Positions 10,792-22,563 of a DNA stretch of 52,385 nt are shown in pieces. The notes under the pieces are model-generated. The model saw only the letters and a list, made by a program, of their open reading frames with translations, made no database searches and had not been told where the DNA came from. The translations under genes and the position numbers were made by a program. The stretch spans positions 1-52,385 of the forward strand of contig JAYMSP010000429.1 of the NCBI GenBank assembly GCA_036897095.1. Direction: 5' to 3'. The stretch comes from Plantago elongata (lineage: Eukaryota > Streptophyta > Magnoliopsida > Lamiales > Plantaginaceae). How positions within the stretch are numbered: the stretch's first letter is position 1; each line of letters starts with the position of its first letter.

Positions 10792-12324
10792 AGGAAAAAC
10801 TACATATACTACCCCTCCAATTCGCCCCTAGATCAAATTCATCCCCACTATTGAAACAATTACATACACAACTCCGTAGTTGACCAGCTCTTCCACATCA
10901 CCACTCTCTCTTCATGTGGATAATTAGAGGAAAAATGAATTAAAAAGGAGAAAAGAAAATGTAATTGAAAATATGAATAAAGAAAAGCAAAAAATCAGTC
11001 TCCGTCTTCATACTCTCCAATTTCGGCTTGTGCTGAAAATTTTCCATACATATCACTTAGAATCGAGTTCAAATCGCTAATCGATGGATATCGAAGGTTT
11101 GGGGGTTTATCCGGATGATATTGTTCTGCGAGTGCTGCTGAAAGACGAAAAGTTGCCATTGTTGCAGAAGTAAAATTGAAGCTTTTTTCGTTGATTTTGT
11201 TGTTTGATATACTCAATTTAGTAGTACATTTGATGAACGAAGAGTTAGAAGAAAGAATTTAGACTGGAATTGTTGATTTCGAATGTAAAGAAAGGGTTTT
11301 TTTTAATTGTTTCTTATTTTCTCTGAAATAATTGAAATTCGACAGAGCAATGGTTCATGTTGTTAAGTATGTGTTGTTAAATGTTGATTGTTCATGTTTC
11401 ATAGCATAAACCTTCAGAAAATACAGAGTGTTAGACGCAGATTTAGGGTTTTTTTTGAAGAATTTTGTGATGTGGTTGATTAGTATGTGTGAGTGATGTT
11501 TTTGTGATATGTATTGCAGATAAAAAGGCTGGAACACACAACATTAGGATACATCATGCAGGGCAACAATAGACACTAGAGAAAGTGAACGACAAAAAGT
11601 ATAACCACATCAAACTTCTCAATGATGCAATGGCTACTGCATTAGTGAATGTTTCTAGTTCTGAAATTTTTTGGTTTCGTCTCAAATGTGATATTACTGA
11701 TAGTATGGGACAATTAGAATTGGTTCATGATGATGATGTGAAAATGATGTTTGATTTGAACAAGAAGTACATGGAGGTATTCTTGTATGTGGAGAGTGGT
11801 GAGGATATTCCTTTAGCCATTGATGACACCTATAAGAAAAAATTGGGTAATGTGGATGAGGCTATTCCTTTAGCCATTGATGACACTTATTAAGATTGTG
11901 CTAAGCTAATTACAATATCATCCTCATGCGATATGCACGTGTATCAACTAACTTTCAAATATCGAACAAAATCAATTACATCACCATCCCTAAAATTGTG
12001 ATTCGTAATTATAAACAGGTCCAACCGTCATTTCCTGCCTAATCTATTATGCAAAAAGAAACTCAAAAATAAAAGAAAATAGTTAAAGAAAATAAAAGAA
12101 ACTAAAAAATGAATATATAAAGCGGTATTTTCGTTAATAAGTCGAAATTTCATCGCCATGTCAGCAAAAAAAAATCCACCTAAGCAGGCTCGTTGACTTT
12201 TAAACCTGCTTATAATTAGAATAAAGCACATGTTCATTTTTTAGATAAAAATGTAAATGTTCAGATTCGAGGAATGAATTTGTAAGTGGATTAAATTTAA
12301 GAGATACCTTATGTAATTCGCCTT
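10792..12324. mobile_element. candidate MULE-like element with PB1-like ORF
   Basis: The left end begins AGGAAAAACTACATATACTA and the right end, read inward, AAGGCGAATTACATAAGGTA. Both share the AGG.AAA.TACAT pattern seen at the ends of the element at 14281-15442. I could not find a clear 9-bp target duplication, so the limits are tentative. It contains the ORF at 11585-11893. Confidence 0.4.
11585..11893 (+). CDS. PB1-like N-terminal fragment of a MULE-type protein
   Basis: A 102-residue ORF. The part FRLKCDITDSMGQLELVHDD followed by DDVKMMFDLNKKYMEVFLYVE looks like the beta-rich N-terminal domain that precedes the transposase region in plant MuDR-like proteins. No DDE catalytic core, zinc finger or SWIM motif follows. 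The end carries an in-frame repeat of 19 codons (IPLAIDDTY near 11807 and again near 11864). It is probably a remnant or a captured fragment inside the candidate MULE. Function is unknown. Confidence 0.4.
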   Translation: MNDKKYNHIKLLNDAMATALVNVSSSEIFWFRLKCDITDSMGQLELVHDDDVKMMFDLNKKYMEVFLYVESGEDIPLAIDDTYKKKLGNVDEAIPLAIDDTY

Positions 12325-12620
12325 TTTAAATTGTCTTCAAATTGGAATATCATGCACTTAATGTAATCGTAGAGTGAAAATAAATTGATTAAGTGTGCAC
12401 ATCCGCGAACCACATAAATAAAATTTAGCATTGAATACTTTTAGTATTGAACTTACTCCACTTTGTGGATATTTTCTTTTCTCATGACACAATGATGTTG
12501 TATAGATGTGTACATTCTGCTTGGCATAGGGTTAGCTACAACCCGTAAGATTCCGGTTAGAACCACACAAAGTACTATAGTGTGGTTTTCCATGGTCCAT
12601 GTCTGGTAATCATATATTTA

Positions 12621-12874
12621 CTCCGTTTTGTGTTGATCTTTCCGTAGGATAGAACATAAATTTTAAAATAAATTAAATAAAATACTAGAAGGTGTGTTGA
12701 AATAGAAAAAATAATGAATAAAGTAGGAGATGATGATAAGGTAGTGAAAAAAATAAATAAAGTGAAAATATAGTGTATAAAGTAGGTGATAAAATTTTTA
12801 TTTAAGAGATGAGAAAATAAATTTGAAATAAATTAAAATGGAATATATGGAAGATTAAGCTGAGGCGGAGGGAA
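12621..12874. mobile_element. degenerate Stowaway-type MITE
   Basis: The left end CTCCGTTTTGTGTTGATCTT and the right end read inward, TTCCCTCCGCCTCAGCTTAA, resemble Stowaway termini and each other. Both are flanked by TA. It is about 250 bp, AT-rich and without an ORF. Confidence 0.5.
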
Positions 12875-14272
12875 TATGCAGTGGTATGGTAATTTGACAT
12901 CAAAATCAATTTAAAACAAGTTTTCTTTCACAAAATTTTAGAAGTTCGATTAGAAAATAGGTGAAGGAGTGGATGGTAAAACGGAAGAGAGGTTAGTTAT
13001 GAAAAGGAGTATCGAACAGCTCCTTAGTCTATAAACAGAGTATAAAACAACGAGAGGGCTACTAATCGATCTAAAATGGAACATTATTTTTGTAAAGTGA
13101 ACATCCATCTTAAACTGTCTGGTAAATAAATCATAAAACAACTCATTAGTCTCAAATTTAAAGAATATATGTAGATAATTTTGCACTAATTGATAAGTAT
13201 ACAATAATTCTGTAAATACCGATGAGTAACTAAGCCGTGGTTGTTACACTTTAAGACTTAATTTAGATTAGTAGAAATAATAACTTCATTGTTAAATACA
13301 TAACACATTTTTATTTATTACAAAACGTCCAATAAATTATATAAATATAAAATTAGTTTTATTTTTCGTAAAATTTATCAAATTATCACATGTTTAAAAG
13401 TATATAAACGTATATATACTACAATACCATAACATAACGAAAATCATATTATAAAATTATTAGCCATTCTTTACAAATAATGATGAATTTGAAATGTTTA
13501 TATTGTTGTAATTCATATTCGTAGTCATTAATATTTGTTTAATTATTTAATATAATTAAATTAATTAACTTTACATGAATAATTTTTAAAAAAATTAAAA
13601 AAAAATCGAACCAGAATTGACCAGGATTGTGTCTTGGTCATATCATATCTGGTTCTGGCCAGATCAGATCCGGATCTGACCAGGATTCGGTCCTGATCAG
13701 GTTCAGATTGCCAAGCTCCGATTGGAGCTTTGGAAACTCCGATCGGAGCTTGGCTGCTCTGATATGGAGCTTTGAAAGATCCATATCTGGGTTGTGTAGC
13801 TTCGGCCCAGATCTCAACGGAGTACTAGCCGGAGCTCCTATGATGGTTCTTCATTTATTTTTTTCTTCGTGTTCTTCGTTCTTCATATTCATCGTGTTTT
13901 CTTAAAGTTTTTCCGATTTATTTATTCGGATAATATGATTAATTCGAATAAATTATTTTTAAGGTTAAATAGTAATTATTTAAAATTATAAAATTATTTT
14001 ATTAAATACAATAATTATAGTGTCATTTCTAATATATAAAACTGCATTATGCATTTAGTAAAACCTGTCTTGTGTTTAACATTTCTAATAATAATGGCAC
14101 TGCTTTCATTAAGTTGTTGATTTTGGGCAGGAAGAAATTAAGAGTACACTTAATTAGCTTCATAATTAATAAACGTGCTTACTACTGTAATTTTGTTTGA
14201 GGGTGAAATTATTTGTTCCTTCTAATAAATTTCATAATAATAAATTTCATAATAACACATTGTCCCTTTAAT
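12875..14272. other. intergenic with a GC-rich repeat island
   Basis: Very AT-rich DNA interrupted at about 13610-13850 by a GC-richer island. The island is made of degenerate GATC/TCTGG and CTCCGATNGGAGCTT units, the latter recurring about every 30 bases (13714, 13735, 13758). A 92-codon ORF spans the island, but its composition simply follows the repeat. No gene is supported. Confidence 0.45.
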
Positions 14273-14686
14273 CCTTCTAAAGGCAAACTACATTTACACC
14301 CCCTGTTAGATTTAAAAATTGCAGATGACTACTATCCAGATCAACAATTACATATAAGTCCTAATCGATAAAAATCAATTACATCCAGGTCCACGAATTG
14401 GACTTTCAGCGAACTTAAGTTCGGAAAAGTCATTTCTGCCCCTGTTTGAATTTCAGATTTTGCATTTGGCCAAACAACAAGTCCACGTGAGGATCACGTG
14501 AGGACCTGGATGTAATTGATTTGGTTTATCCGGTACTTACCCGTAATTAATTTAGTTATCATTATTTTCAAAATAAAGACTTGGAACTTTCCAAATCCCA
14601 AAGCAAGGAGTGCATCATCAACAGTGTACGATTGCCCATCATATTCATCTTCCATCTATAGACAATTTCGATACCTTGCCCGTTGA

Positions 14687-15154
14687 TTGAGTCGGGTTTT
14701 GGAGAGGCAGCTCGTGTGGGTGAGTGAGGTAGAATCCAATGAAGAAAGAGAGAAACATATCTGGATCCAGAACAGAGATACTTGTATGGTTGGGTTTTCT
14801 GGGTTTTGGACTTTTGGGACTATTCTTGATGCTTCAATTGCTTGGATTGTCATGCCAAGATTAGGTTGGAGATGGCTACTTGCAGTGTCTGCTCTTCCTG
14901 CCTCATTGTTGCTTGTATTCTACAAAATGGCACCTGAATCTCCGAGATATTTATGCTCAAAGGGGAGAAATGCTGAAGCACTAGTTGTTCTGCAGAAAGT
15001 GGCTCGATTAAATGCAAGAGAACTTCCTTCAGGAGTTCTTGCTTCTGACAACAATATTGAGCTTGAAGAAAAGATTAATGCATCAGAATCAGAGGACACC
15101 AAGACAGAACTCAATCGCGAAGAAGACGCAGACGGGAAGAAGACGGAGACATGA
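14687..15154 (+). pseudogene. captured fragment of an OCT7/NIAP-type MFS transporter
   Basis: The stretch from about 14785 to 15090 encodes GFWTFGTILDASIAWIVMP, then RLGWRWLLAVSALPASLLL and APESPRYLCSKGRNAEALVV. This is clearly the middle of the organic cation/carnitine transporter 7 (nicotinate transporter NIAP) family of the major facilitator superfamily. About 100 of the roughly 500 family residues are present, without introns, so it cannot be a working transporter. The reading frame is open and continues into Glu/Lys/Arg-rich residues encoded by a GAAGAAGACGCAGACG-type repeat. It lies between the inverted ends of the element at 14281-15442, so capture by transposon is the likeliest origin. 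Confidence 0.75.
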
Positions 15155-15235
15155 AGAAGACGCAGACGCGAAGAAGACGGACACGGAAAGAAGACGACGG
15201 GAAGAAGGAAGAACACGGAGAATTTTGGCAGGTGG
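15110..15235 (+). repeat. purine-rich minisatellite (GAAGAAGACG units)
   Basis: Degenerate units around GAAGAAGACGCAGACG repeat about six times directly after the transporter fragment. This probably expanded from an acidic coding stretch. Confidence 0.75.
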
Positions 15236-15450
15236 TAGAAGAAAGGTAATTGTGGTATGTAATTTCCCAATCCAAGTAAAAATGAAAAGAATTGTTAAGG
15301 ATGTGTTTGGTCTGCCTCTAAAATAAATAGTGAATTAAGTTGGTTAACGTTTTTACGGATTTATGAACTTGGATGTAATTGTTGATCTCGGATGATCCAT
15401 ATGCAACATAGGCATCCTACAGGGGGTCCCTATGTAATTTTCCCTTCTAA

Positions 15451-16389
15451 CAATAATATTATAGGATAAATTTAACAAATTAATTATATAACAGACCAAA
15501 ATTTAAAATGCTGCCAAATATATCCTTAAAAAAATATTGTATAATTACTTTTCTATTTCTCAAACTTACAAACAAAAATTGCAAATAAATCCTATTAAAA
15601 AATTAATAAATATTAATATAAACATTCATTATAAAATAACAAAAAAGAAAATACAAAACATCATGATAGAAATAAATTCAGATTTACATGCTCAATGAAA
15701 ATACAATATATGCATACTATAATTTGTAGCTTTTAAAGTGGAAGCTTAATTTGAAGTAAATTATAAAGAAAATTATAATATGTAGAATAAAAATTCATTT
15801 GTTAATAGTATTGCGATTATTTTTATAAGTTTTTGATATTTCTTACTTCCTTCCCTATGAAACAAGGTTACCACTTATTTTTAGATTGATAATATGTGCC
15901 AATTACTTTTTTCAACAGACTAATGTAGTGGTAAATTTGTACTATATTGAAAATTATTGATAAAATTATTACAATTTTATTTCTTTAGGTCACTATATTA
16001 GTATGCATATTTTAATATTTTTATTATTTGTTGGAAGATTATATTTAAAATATTATTTTATTTTATTTTATTTTTATGAATAATTGTTTATATTTTTAGA
16101 AGTATAAGAAATAGAGTTTTTCTTTAATTCATTTTAGTTTTAACGTTATACTTTATGGTCATGTTTGGGTAATAAGTTTGAAAAATAGGAAAATGATCAA
16201 TATGTTATTGTTTAAACTTGTTTAAATGATGGGAAACAAAATTATTAATAGGTGGTTTATTAAAGATTGTCGTGTAAATTTTCCTTTGTTTTAATAATAT
16301 CTTGTACCACTTAGCATCAAACAGTCATTAGTATGTTCAAATAAACAAATTTCGTACTTAGTTAGTAAGAATCTCAACAAGATTTTGAA
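15451..16389. other. intergenic, no gene seen
   Basis: Extremely AT-rich sequence without long ORFs or recognisable repeat ends. Confidence 0.5.
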
Positions 16390-17548
16390 AAATTTTATTT
16401 TAATTATACTAGAGTTAGACACTGTCACTTTAGGTACATTATAGTGATAGTGGCCAATTTGGTACACTAGTGTAACCACTCGTCCAATTGAAGATCTCCG
16501 ATTGATTTTTCAATCAAATTGTAGACGTGGCCGCCGGACTTGTAATTTTCTCTCCAAATTCGTATTTAAAATTTAAATACGGGACACATGTTGCGTCCAC
16601 GTTAATTCTCGGTATAAATTGTGTATTATAATTATAAAATGATTTTAAAAATTATGAAAAATAATTTAAAAATTATAAAAATTCATTTTAAAATTTTTAC
16701 AAAAATAATTAAATTAAATTCGCATTAGCTACAGAGCTCTCATATTATGACATTTGACTCGTATTTAATGCGAATTTTTACAATTCAATTGAAATACGAG
16801 ATACATGTCACTCTCTTGTAATTTATGGGTTTGAAATGTTTAATATAATTAAAAATTATGTAAAAAATTCTAAAAATGTTTTTAAAAATATAAATAATAT
16901 TTTACATTTTATTACATATAAAATAAGTAAATAAAATAAAATAAATTTAAAAATACGATTTGCTACAATAAAAAAAGACGAATCACTTACAAAATTCAAA
17001 GGCCCAAATGAAGGTTTACTGTAGCAAATTGGGTTTTTGATTTCTTGAATTTTTTTATTAAATTTATATGTGATAAATTGTAAAATATATTTTTTTAATA
17101 TTTTTAAAAATTATATTAAACAATTTATACCCATAAATTAGCTAATGAGATTTTAAAAGTTTATAGTTTTTAAGAAAATGTAATTTTTTTATTGTTTGAA
17201 AAAAAATGTAAAATGAATTTTTTTATAATTTTTAAAATGATTTTCATAATTTTTAAAATAATTTTATGATTATAATACACAATTTATACAGAGAATTAAC
17301 GTGGGCGCGACACGTGTCCCGTATTGACATTATAAATACAAAAGTACGAGTCAAATACGGGTCAAAATACGAATTTGGAGGGAAAATTGCAAGTCCGGCG
17401 GCTACTTCATCAATTCGATCAGAAAATCGATCGGAGTTCCTCAATTAGACGGGTGGTTGCACTACTATATCCAAATTGGTCACTCTCACTTTAATGTACC
17501 TAAAGTGATAGTGTCTCACTCTAGTGTACCTAAAATAAAAAAATTCCA
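16390..17548. mobile_element. large foldback element
   Basis: The two halves are reverse complements of each other over most of their length. The outer arms share CACT.TCACTTTAGGTACATT, CCAATTTGG, the TCCGGC/GCCGGA and AATTTGTATTATAATTATAA parts; the inner arms share ATTTATGGGT, AATTAAAAATTAT and ATTTGCTACA. The centre is near 16990. It is about 1.15 kb. Possibly a MULE with very long inverted repeats. The outer limits and target duplication are not clear; weak similarity may extend to about 16345 and 17590. No coding capacity. Confidence 0.7.
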
Positions 17549-17633
17549 GATTTTACCTACCCTTACTTAACCAAAACTACATGAGAGGTATATCGGCCAT
17601 CTTTACTATTAGGTTTTATCTAGCTTTTTAGTT

Positions 17634-17674
17634 TAATGAGTTTTTTATAAAATTTTTTTATAAAAAACTCATTA
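17634..17674. repeat. perfect 19-bp inverted repeat
   Basis: TAATGAGTTTTTTATAAAA is followed after three bases by its exact reverse complement. Confidence 0.9.
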
Positions 17675-18931
17675 TGTGAACGCGCAACTTCTTCAATTTA
17701 CTTTGTTAAAAATAGAAGTCACCAGTTAACTTTTCAACTACCAACTAGCTTCCCAACCAATTTTTCAACTAATTTTGATAAACAAAACCATCATATAAGT
17801 TGCATGTTGAAATTTCACTACAATTTACTAGTAGTAAAACTAATTCCCTTGTCCCGATATAAGTTATTCACTGAAATCAAACTTTAACTACATATTAATT
17901 TTAAATTACAAACCTGTAATATTTAATTAACCAACAACTTATCACTCATCTTATGTTTCTATGATCTGACAATTACAACCAACTCATTAACATTTATTGA
18001 ACAGACTCATGAGATCGAGTTGAACAGACTCATGATAACCGGTAGATACTGATACAAATTAAAGCTCCTGCTTGGTAGTTGCGCAGCCCCATGCATCCAT
18101 CGCCACATGAGTTTGGTGTAGCTTTAGCCATCTTTCTTGGCATGCAAAACTGTAGTGTAATACAATGGGAAAAGATACTTACAAAGTGAAGAAAGAATGA
18201 AGATAAAAGCTCAAAATGTAAACAAGAAAAGGTTACAAGTGTTGGTGAAAGATGTGAAGAAAATGGGGGACCAAAGGGACCAATATGCTCCACTCCATTG
18301 TTGATGAGTCAACCTCAATGTTCTTTCCAGCCCGTAAATTCTCCAGCATTACCCATCATCAATATATTCACCCTAATTTAAAGTAGTAATAGTGTTCTAG
18401 TACCATTTTTTTCAAAAGTTACAATTTTGTTGCTTCATTTTATCTTTGCACGCACGCACCAAAAGTACTTGATCACCAAACCAACCATAAACTTTTGTCT
18501 TGTCTTTTTTCCTTTCTAAAATATGATTAACTGGGGTTAAGAATAACTTCAAATTAACGATCTCGATCGTTTATCACAAGACTTACTCGTAAATTATTAT
18601 GTTTATAGTGTGGTTGGTGACATGCAAGGTTTCGAGGATTTTTTCATGCAATACTATATTCTAAATTCCATTTACGTAGAGCTTGAATAAGCTATTCGAT
18701 CTCTTGAACGAATTTTGTATTAGAACTTGTTCAATTCCATGTTATATATGAGTCTTGAGGGACAAATTGTAAGTGTAATTATATAAAGAGGAACACACGT
18801 GAAATAAAGAGGTGAGTGTTCAATAAATTAATCATCGACTTACTTTTGATGATTTTTGTCAATGTCTACTTTCCAATAACCACTCAAATCCAACGCGGAA
18901 ACACGCTTAGATTTGTCAATAACCAATAATG

Positions 18932-18960
18932 GGTGTGTGTGTATATATATATATATATAT
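18932..18960. repeat. (TG)n(TA)n microsatellite
   Basis: A run of GT followed by about nine TA units. Confidence 0.9.
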
Positions 18961-20284
18961 GTTTTCGAGTATTAAATGAATCTATATAAGTTTATATTAT
19001 GATATATTTATTTATTCGGAGTATCAGATGAATCTAAATAAGTTTATATATGATATATGTACAAATTGGAACTTTGGAAGAAAATGTCATAGTTACGTTA
19101 AAGAAAATAAGAAAAGTGCCGTCACAATATAATGAGGCACGAATCTACGTACACCACAAAAAGTGTATTAGTGTACGAAAGTGGTGTATAATTTGGCAAC
19201 ATGGTTTGTCTTCGAAGCCACTGAAAATTAATTGGAATGCCAATTAATATGCATGTGAATGCGACTATATATGATGAAGAATTGGAAACAGGACATTTAT
19301 TATGATGAATGATTCGCCATCTTTTGACAAATTCTTCTGGAAATTCATACCGCTTATATCATTTATCAACAGACAATTATGAAACAAGACAAAATTCTAG
19401 ACTAAAAGCTTCTTCTTTAACATGAGTAAAGTGTTTGCTCTATACCCCATATCACACGGACGGTAACAATAAAATTTATAATCAAGTTATAACTTGCCGA
19501 CTTCAACTATTAAATTATCTATTTAATTATGTTTGGTAATATCATCGTTTACTACTAATCCCTATCGTAAAATTTATGTTTTGGGTCGGTTACAGTTAGG
19601 CAAGTAAATTATCACTTGGTATATAATGAATGGGAGTTAGGTAGGGTTGGAGTCGGATGTGGAAGATATGTATTAATGTGCGGTTGATGCATGCTGGTTT
19701 TTCGTCGTGGAAATATTGACGTGAAAACAAAGGAGATTGTTACGAAATACAATGTGAAAATGATTTACAGTAACATTTTAGATAATCGATAGTTAATAAT
19801 CTTTACGAGAGATTGTATTTTTAAGAGATAAGATTTAGATTAAATGCTTAAATACATGATCCTCCTAATTATTAAGTACAATGTAACTCGCAAGTTAAAA
19901 AAGAACACATTCAAAGGAACCTCTCAAGAATTGAATAGAAAGAAAATAATTGTTCCCATGCATTTATAGTTACTATTTCGTATGCAATTTAAATTGATAA
20001 ATTCAATTTAAATTAATATTTTTGTATAAAAATATCAATTTGAATTGAGCTACTAGATCCCATATAGACAAAATTCACGCCAAGACTCGCACAACACAAA
20101 ATGACATAAAGTCCAATCGAACCAAACTTCACAAATAAATCTCAAGGATCGAATATAGGGTGAAGTTGTGAACAATATTTGCTGCACATTTGATTACCAT
20201 TGACCCCTTAAACAATACTATATAATACACATAAAATTCAATTACGGTTTGAAAAAGTTTTTCAGTAAATGTAATTGCGATAAA

Positions 20285-21666
20285 TAGATCCAACAGTCTT
20301 GACCCGAACTCGAAACTCGATCCGAAATGATCTGACCCGAACCTTAAAGTAGACCCAAAATTATCACATTCACCATACCCGAAAATGACCCGAGACCCGA
20401 TCCGAACCTGAAAATGACTCGAAATCACCATACCCGAAAATGACCCGAAATACGAATTGACCTAGTGTATCTGAAGCGACCCGATCCGAAGCAACCCGAT
20501 TAGAATGATATGAATAGACCCGATCCGAAATGACCAAAATCAGAAGTGACCTGAAACCACCCGACCCGAAATGACCCGAGTTTAGAAATGACCCGAATCC
20601 AAATTGACCTCTATAAGAATTAAAAATTAAAAAATTATTTTGAACATATTTTTAAATTCACCTCTATAAGATTCCATAACATTAATCTTGAATTCTACTA
20701 TTATAAAACTAGAATTATCGCAATATGCTACGGATGATTTTTTTTTTTCTTTATTTCACTTAATTTTTCAATCTTCTAAAAAGGATGACTTTTAAAGTTT
20801 ATCCAATAAATTTGTACCTTTTAATACTCTACTTAAAAAATTAAAAGTAACGTTGTTGTGATTGAATTGCATATAAGTTCATCAAGCAGTTAAGTCATAT
20901 TAATATACGTTTTCCATTTACAAATATAATTGTGTATCATCTATCAATTGTTTAAATATGACTTCAAACTCCTCATAAACCATTGAATAACTTACTTGCA
21001 GAAACATTATATTCATTAACAAGTCTGAGATAAAAATACAATATAAGAAGAAACACGATTATTAAAATGAAAAGGACTACAAAGATGATAATCTGGTACA
21101 TTTCACCGAAGCATATTTCATAGTAAGTAGCAAACTAATTACATCCTCATGCTCTTCGTCAATTCAAACCCAAAGTAACAAAAATCTAATTAGCAAAGTC
21201 TTTCACAAGTTAGAAGTTAGAATAAAGAGATTTTCAACAGTGACAAAGTATCATTGTATAGTATATTAAAAATGTGCATTGCATAAAACTACCTCAAAAT
21301 TTGATCTGAAACAATCTGAAATATTTTAGTTCGAAAACGATCTAAATCCGAAAATATTTGACACGAAACAATCTGAACTTTTTTAATCCGAAAGACCCAA
21401 TCCCGAATAACATCCAAATCCGAAAATAGTTGACCCGAAACAACCCGATTGTCTTTAATCCGAAACGGCCCAAATCCGAATAACATCCGAACCTGAAGCG
21501 ACCCGTATGTGAAGTGACCGACCCGACCCGATCCAAAGCGACCCGAAATATCAATAACCCGAAACGATCCAAACCCGATCACCATCCTTACCCGACCCAA
21601 AATAAAAATGAACAAGAATGACCGATATAAATTGACCCGATCCGAATGATCGGATTGCCAGGTCTA
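20285..21666 (-). mobile_element. non-autonomous hAT-like element, copy A
   Basis: Reverse-orientation copy of the element at 31249-32953. The terminus on the right reads inward TAGACCTGGCAATCCGATC and the left terminus is TAGATCCAACAGTCTTGACC. Flanking words GCGATAAA (20277-20284) and GCGATAAT (21667-21674) agree at 7 of 8 positions, as expected for an old hAT target duplication. Both subterminal parts (20290-20620 and 21300-21660) are arrays of CGACCC/GACCCGAA-type units. The core between them matches the core of copy B (for example AAAATGTGCATTGCATAAAA at 21270 against its complement near 31752). No transposase is present. Confidence 0.8.
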
Positions 21667-21915
21667 GCGATAATACTCTAGATTTAATGATAGGCAAGAT
21701 TGTGAGTTAGTTACAAGTAAACATGCAAGTTAATGCGAGTAAATTGTATTAAGTAATCAGTTAATCCACTGCAACATTGAGTTGGAGTCTGAGTCCCCTA
21801 TCATAAATTTCATATATGGGCCTTTCAACGGGCCTACTAATGCACGTAGGAGCGGTCCAAATTTAAAATTCTGAGATAAATATGACATTATTTTGGAGGC
21901 TGAAGAAGACTCCTA

Positions 21916-22058
21916 GGGTTGATTGGGATGACATTTAAATGCCCCCATTTAGCTTGATATTGATTTGGTCTAAAATACACTTCAAATACCCTCATTTTAA
22001 TTTTATTCCAAACATAATTTTATCAAAATCACCATTCAAATGCCATGTCAATCAGCCC
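21916..22058. mobile_element. candidate short MITE
   Basis: The left GGGTTGATTGGGATGACATT and the right end read inward, GGGCTGATTGACATGGCATT, match over about 20 bases with few differences. It is about 143 bp with no ORF. The target duplication is not clear, so the superfamily is not assigned. Confidence 0.5.
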
Positions 22059-22563
22059 ATTATATTTTTAAAATTTAGGAAAACGATTTAACTGTGTGAA
22101 ACAGTTAATTGGCATTTGGAATTACCAACCTTGAGCATTAAGCTAGAAGAAATTAAAGAGTAGGCAAAAGAATGATTAGGAACAGTAAAATGTGCCCTGA
22201 GATTAAACCACAATACAAATCCACCAAAAGAAAAGAAAAAAGATAGCAAGCAACTATAGGCAGACAATAATAATTACAAGTATAGAAACTGATCGAGCAC
22301 ATACAAACAGTGAAATGAACTTTCACAATTACTACATGATCTTAAATCATCACCTAGTCAATGGACCCCCTAAACTTAATTTGGTTTTACCTACAAATTC
22401 CCTTACAAAACTCATCTTACACCATTTCCAAGTGTCTTGGTTTTGCATTCTTTCAAAACACACTAATTAACAAATGTACAGTATAAATAGTCCTAGTGAC
22501 ACTTTTTGAAATCACTAATGTGCATGGAATTCCAAAAAGTTGATGTCTTTAATATTTATATAT

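Larger units (their letters stand above)
14281..15442. mobile_element. Pack-MULE-like element carrying a transporter fragment
   Basis: The two ends are inverted repeats. The left starts AGGCAAACTACATTTACACC and the right, read inward, GAAAATTACATAGGGACCCC. Both continue with CCCCTGT and, further in, GATCAACAATTACAT. The word CCTTCTAA directly flanks both ends (14273-14280 and 15443-15450) as a probable target duplication of 8, or 9 with one mismatch. Long terminal inverted repeats plus an 8-9 bp duplication fit Mutator-like elements. There is no transposase; the cargo is a host gene fragment (14687-15154) and a purine-rich minisatellite. Confidence 0.65.
17549..20276. other. intergenic, no gene seen
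   Basis: Contains a perfect 19-bp hairpin at 17634-17674, a (TG/TA)n run at 18932-18960, and a short direct repeat of about 53 bp near 18964-19060 (AT.AGATGAATCTA.ATAAGTTTATAT). No ORF here has family features. Confidence 0.45.

Noticed and set aside
10995..11216. 73-codon minus-strand ORF with acidic end
   Set aside because: No recognised family; it lies inside the candidate MULE and may be a captured scrap, but evidence is too thin.
13627..13905. 92-codon ORF
   Set aside because: Its sequence simply follows the CTCCGATNGGAGC/GATC repeats; no protein family.
21289..21615. 108-codon minus-strand ORF rich in Phe, Gly, Ser and Arg
   Set aside because: Translation of the GGGTC subterminal array of hAT-like copy A. 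ORFs at 31448 and 32577-33013 are the same in copy B.
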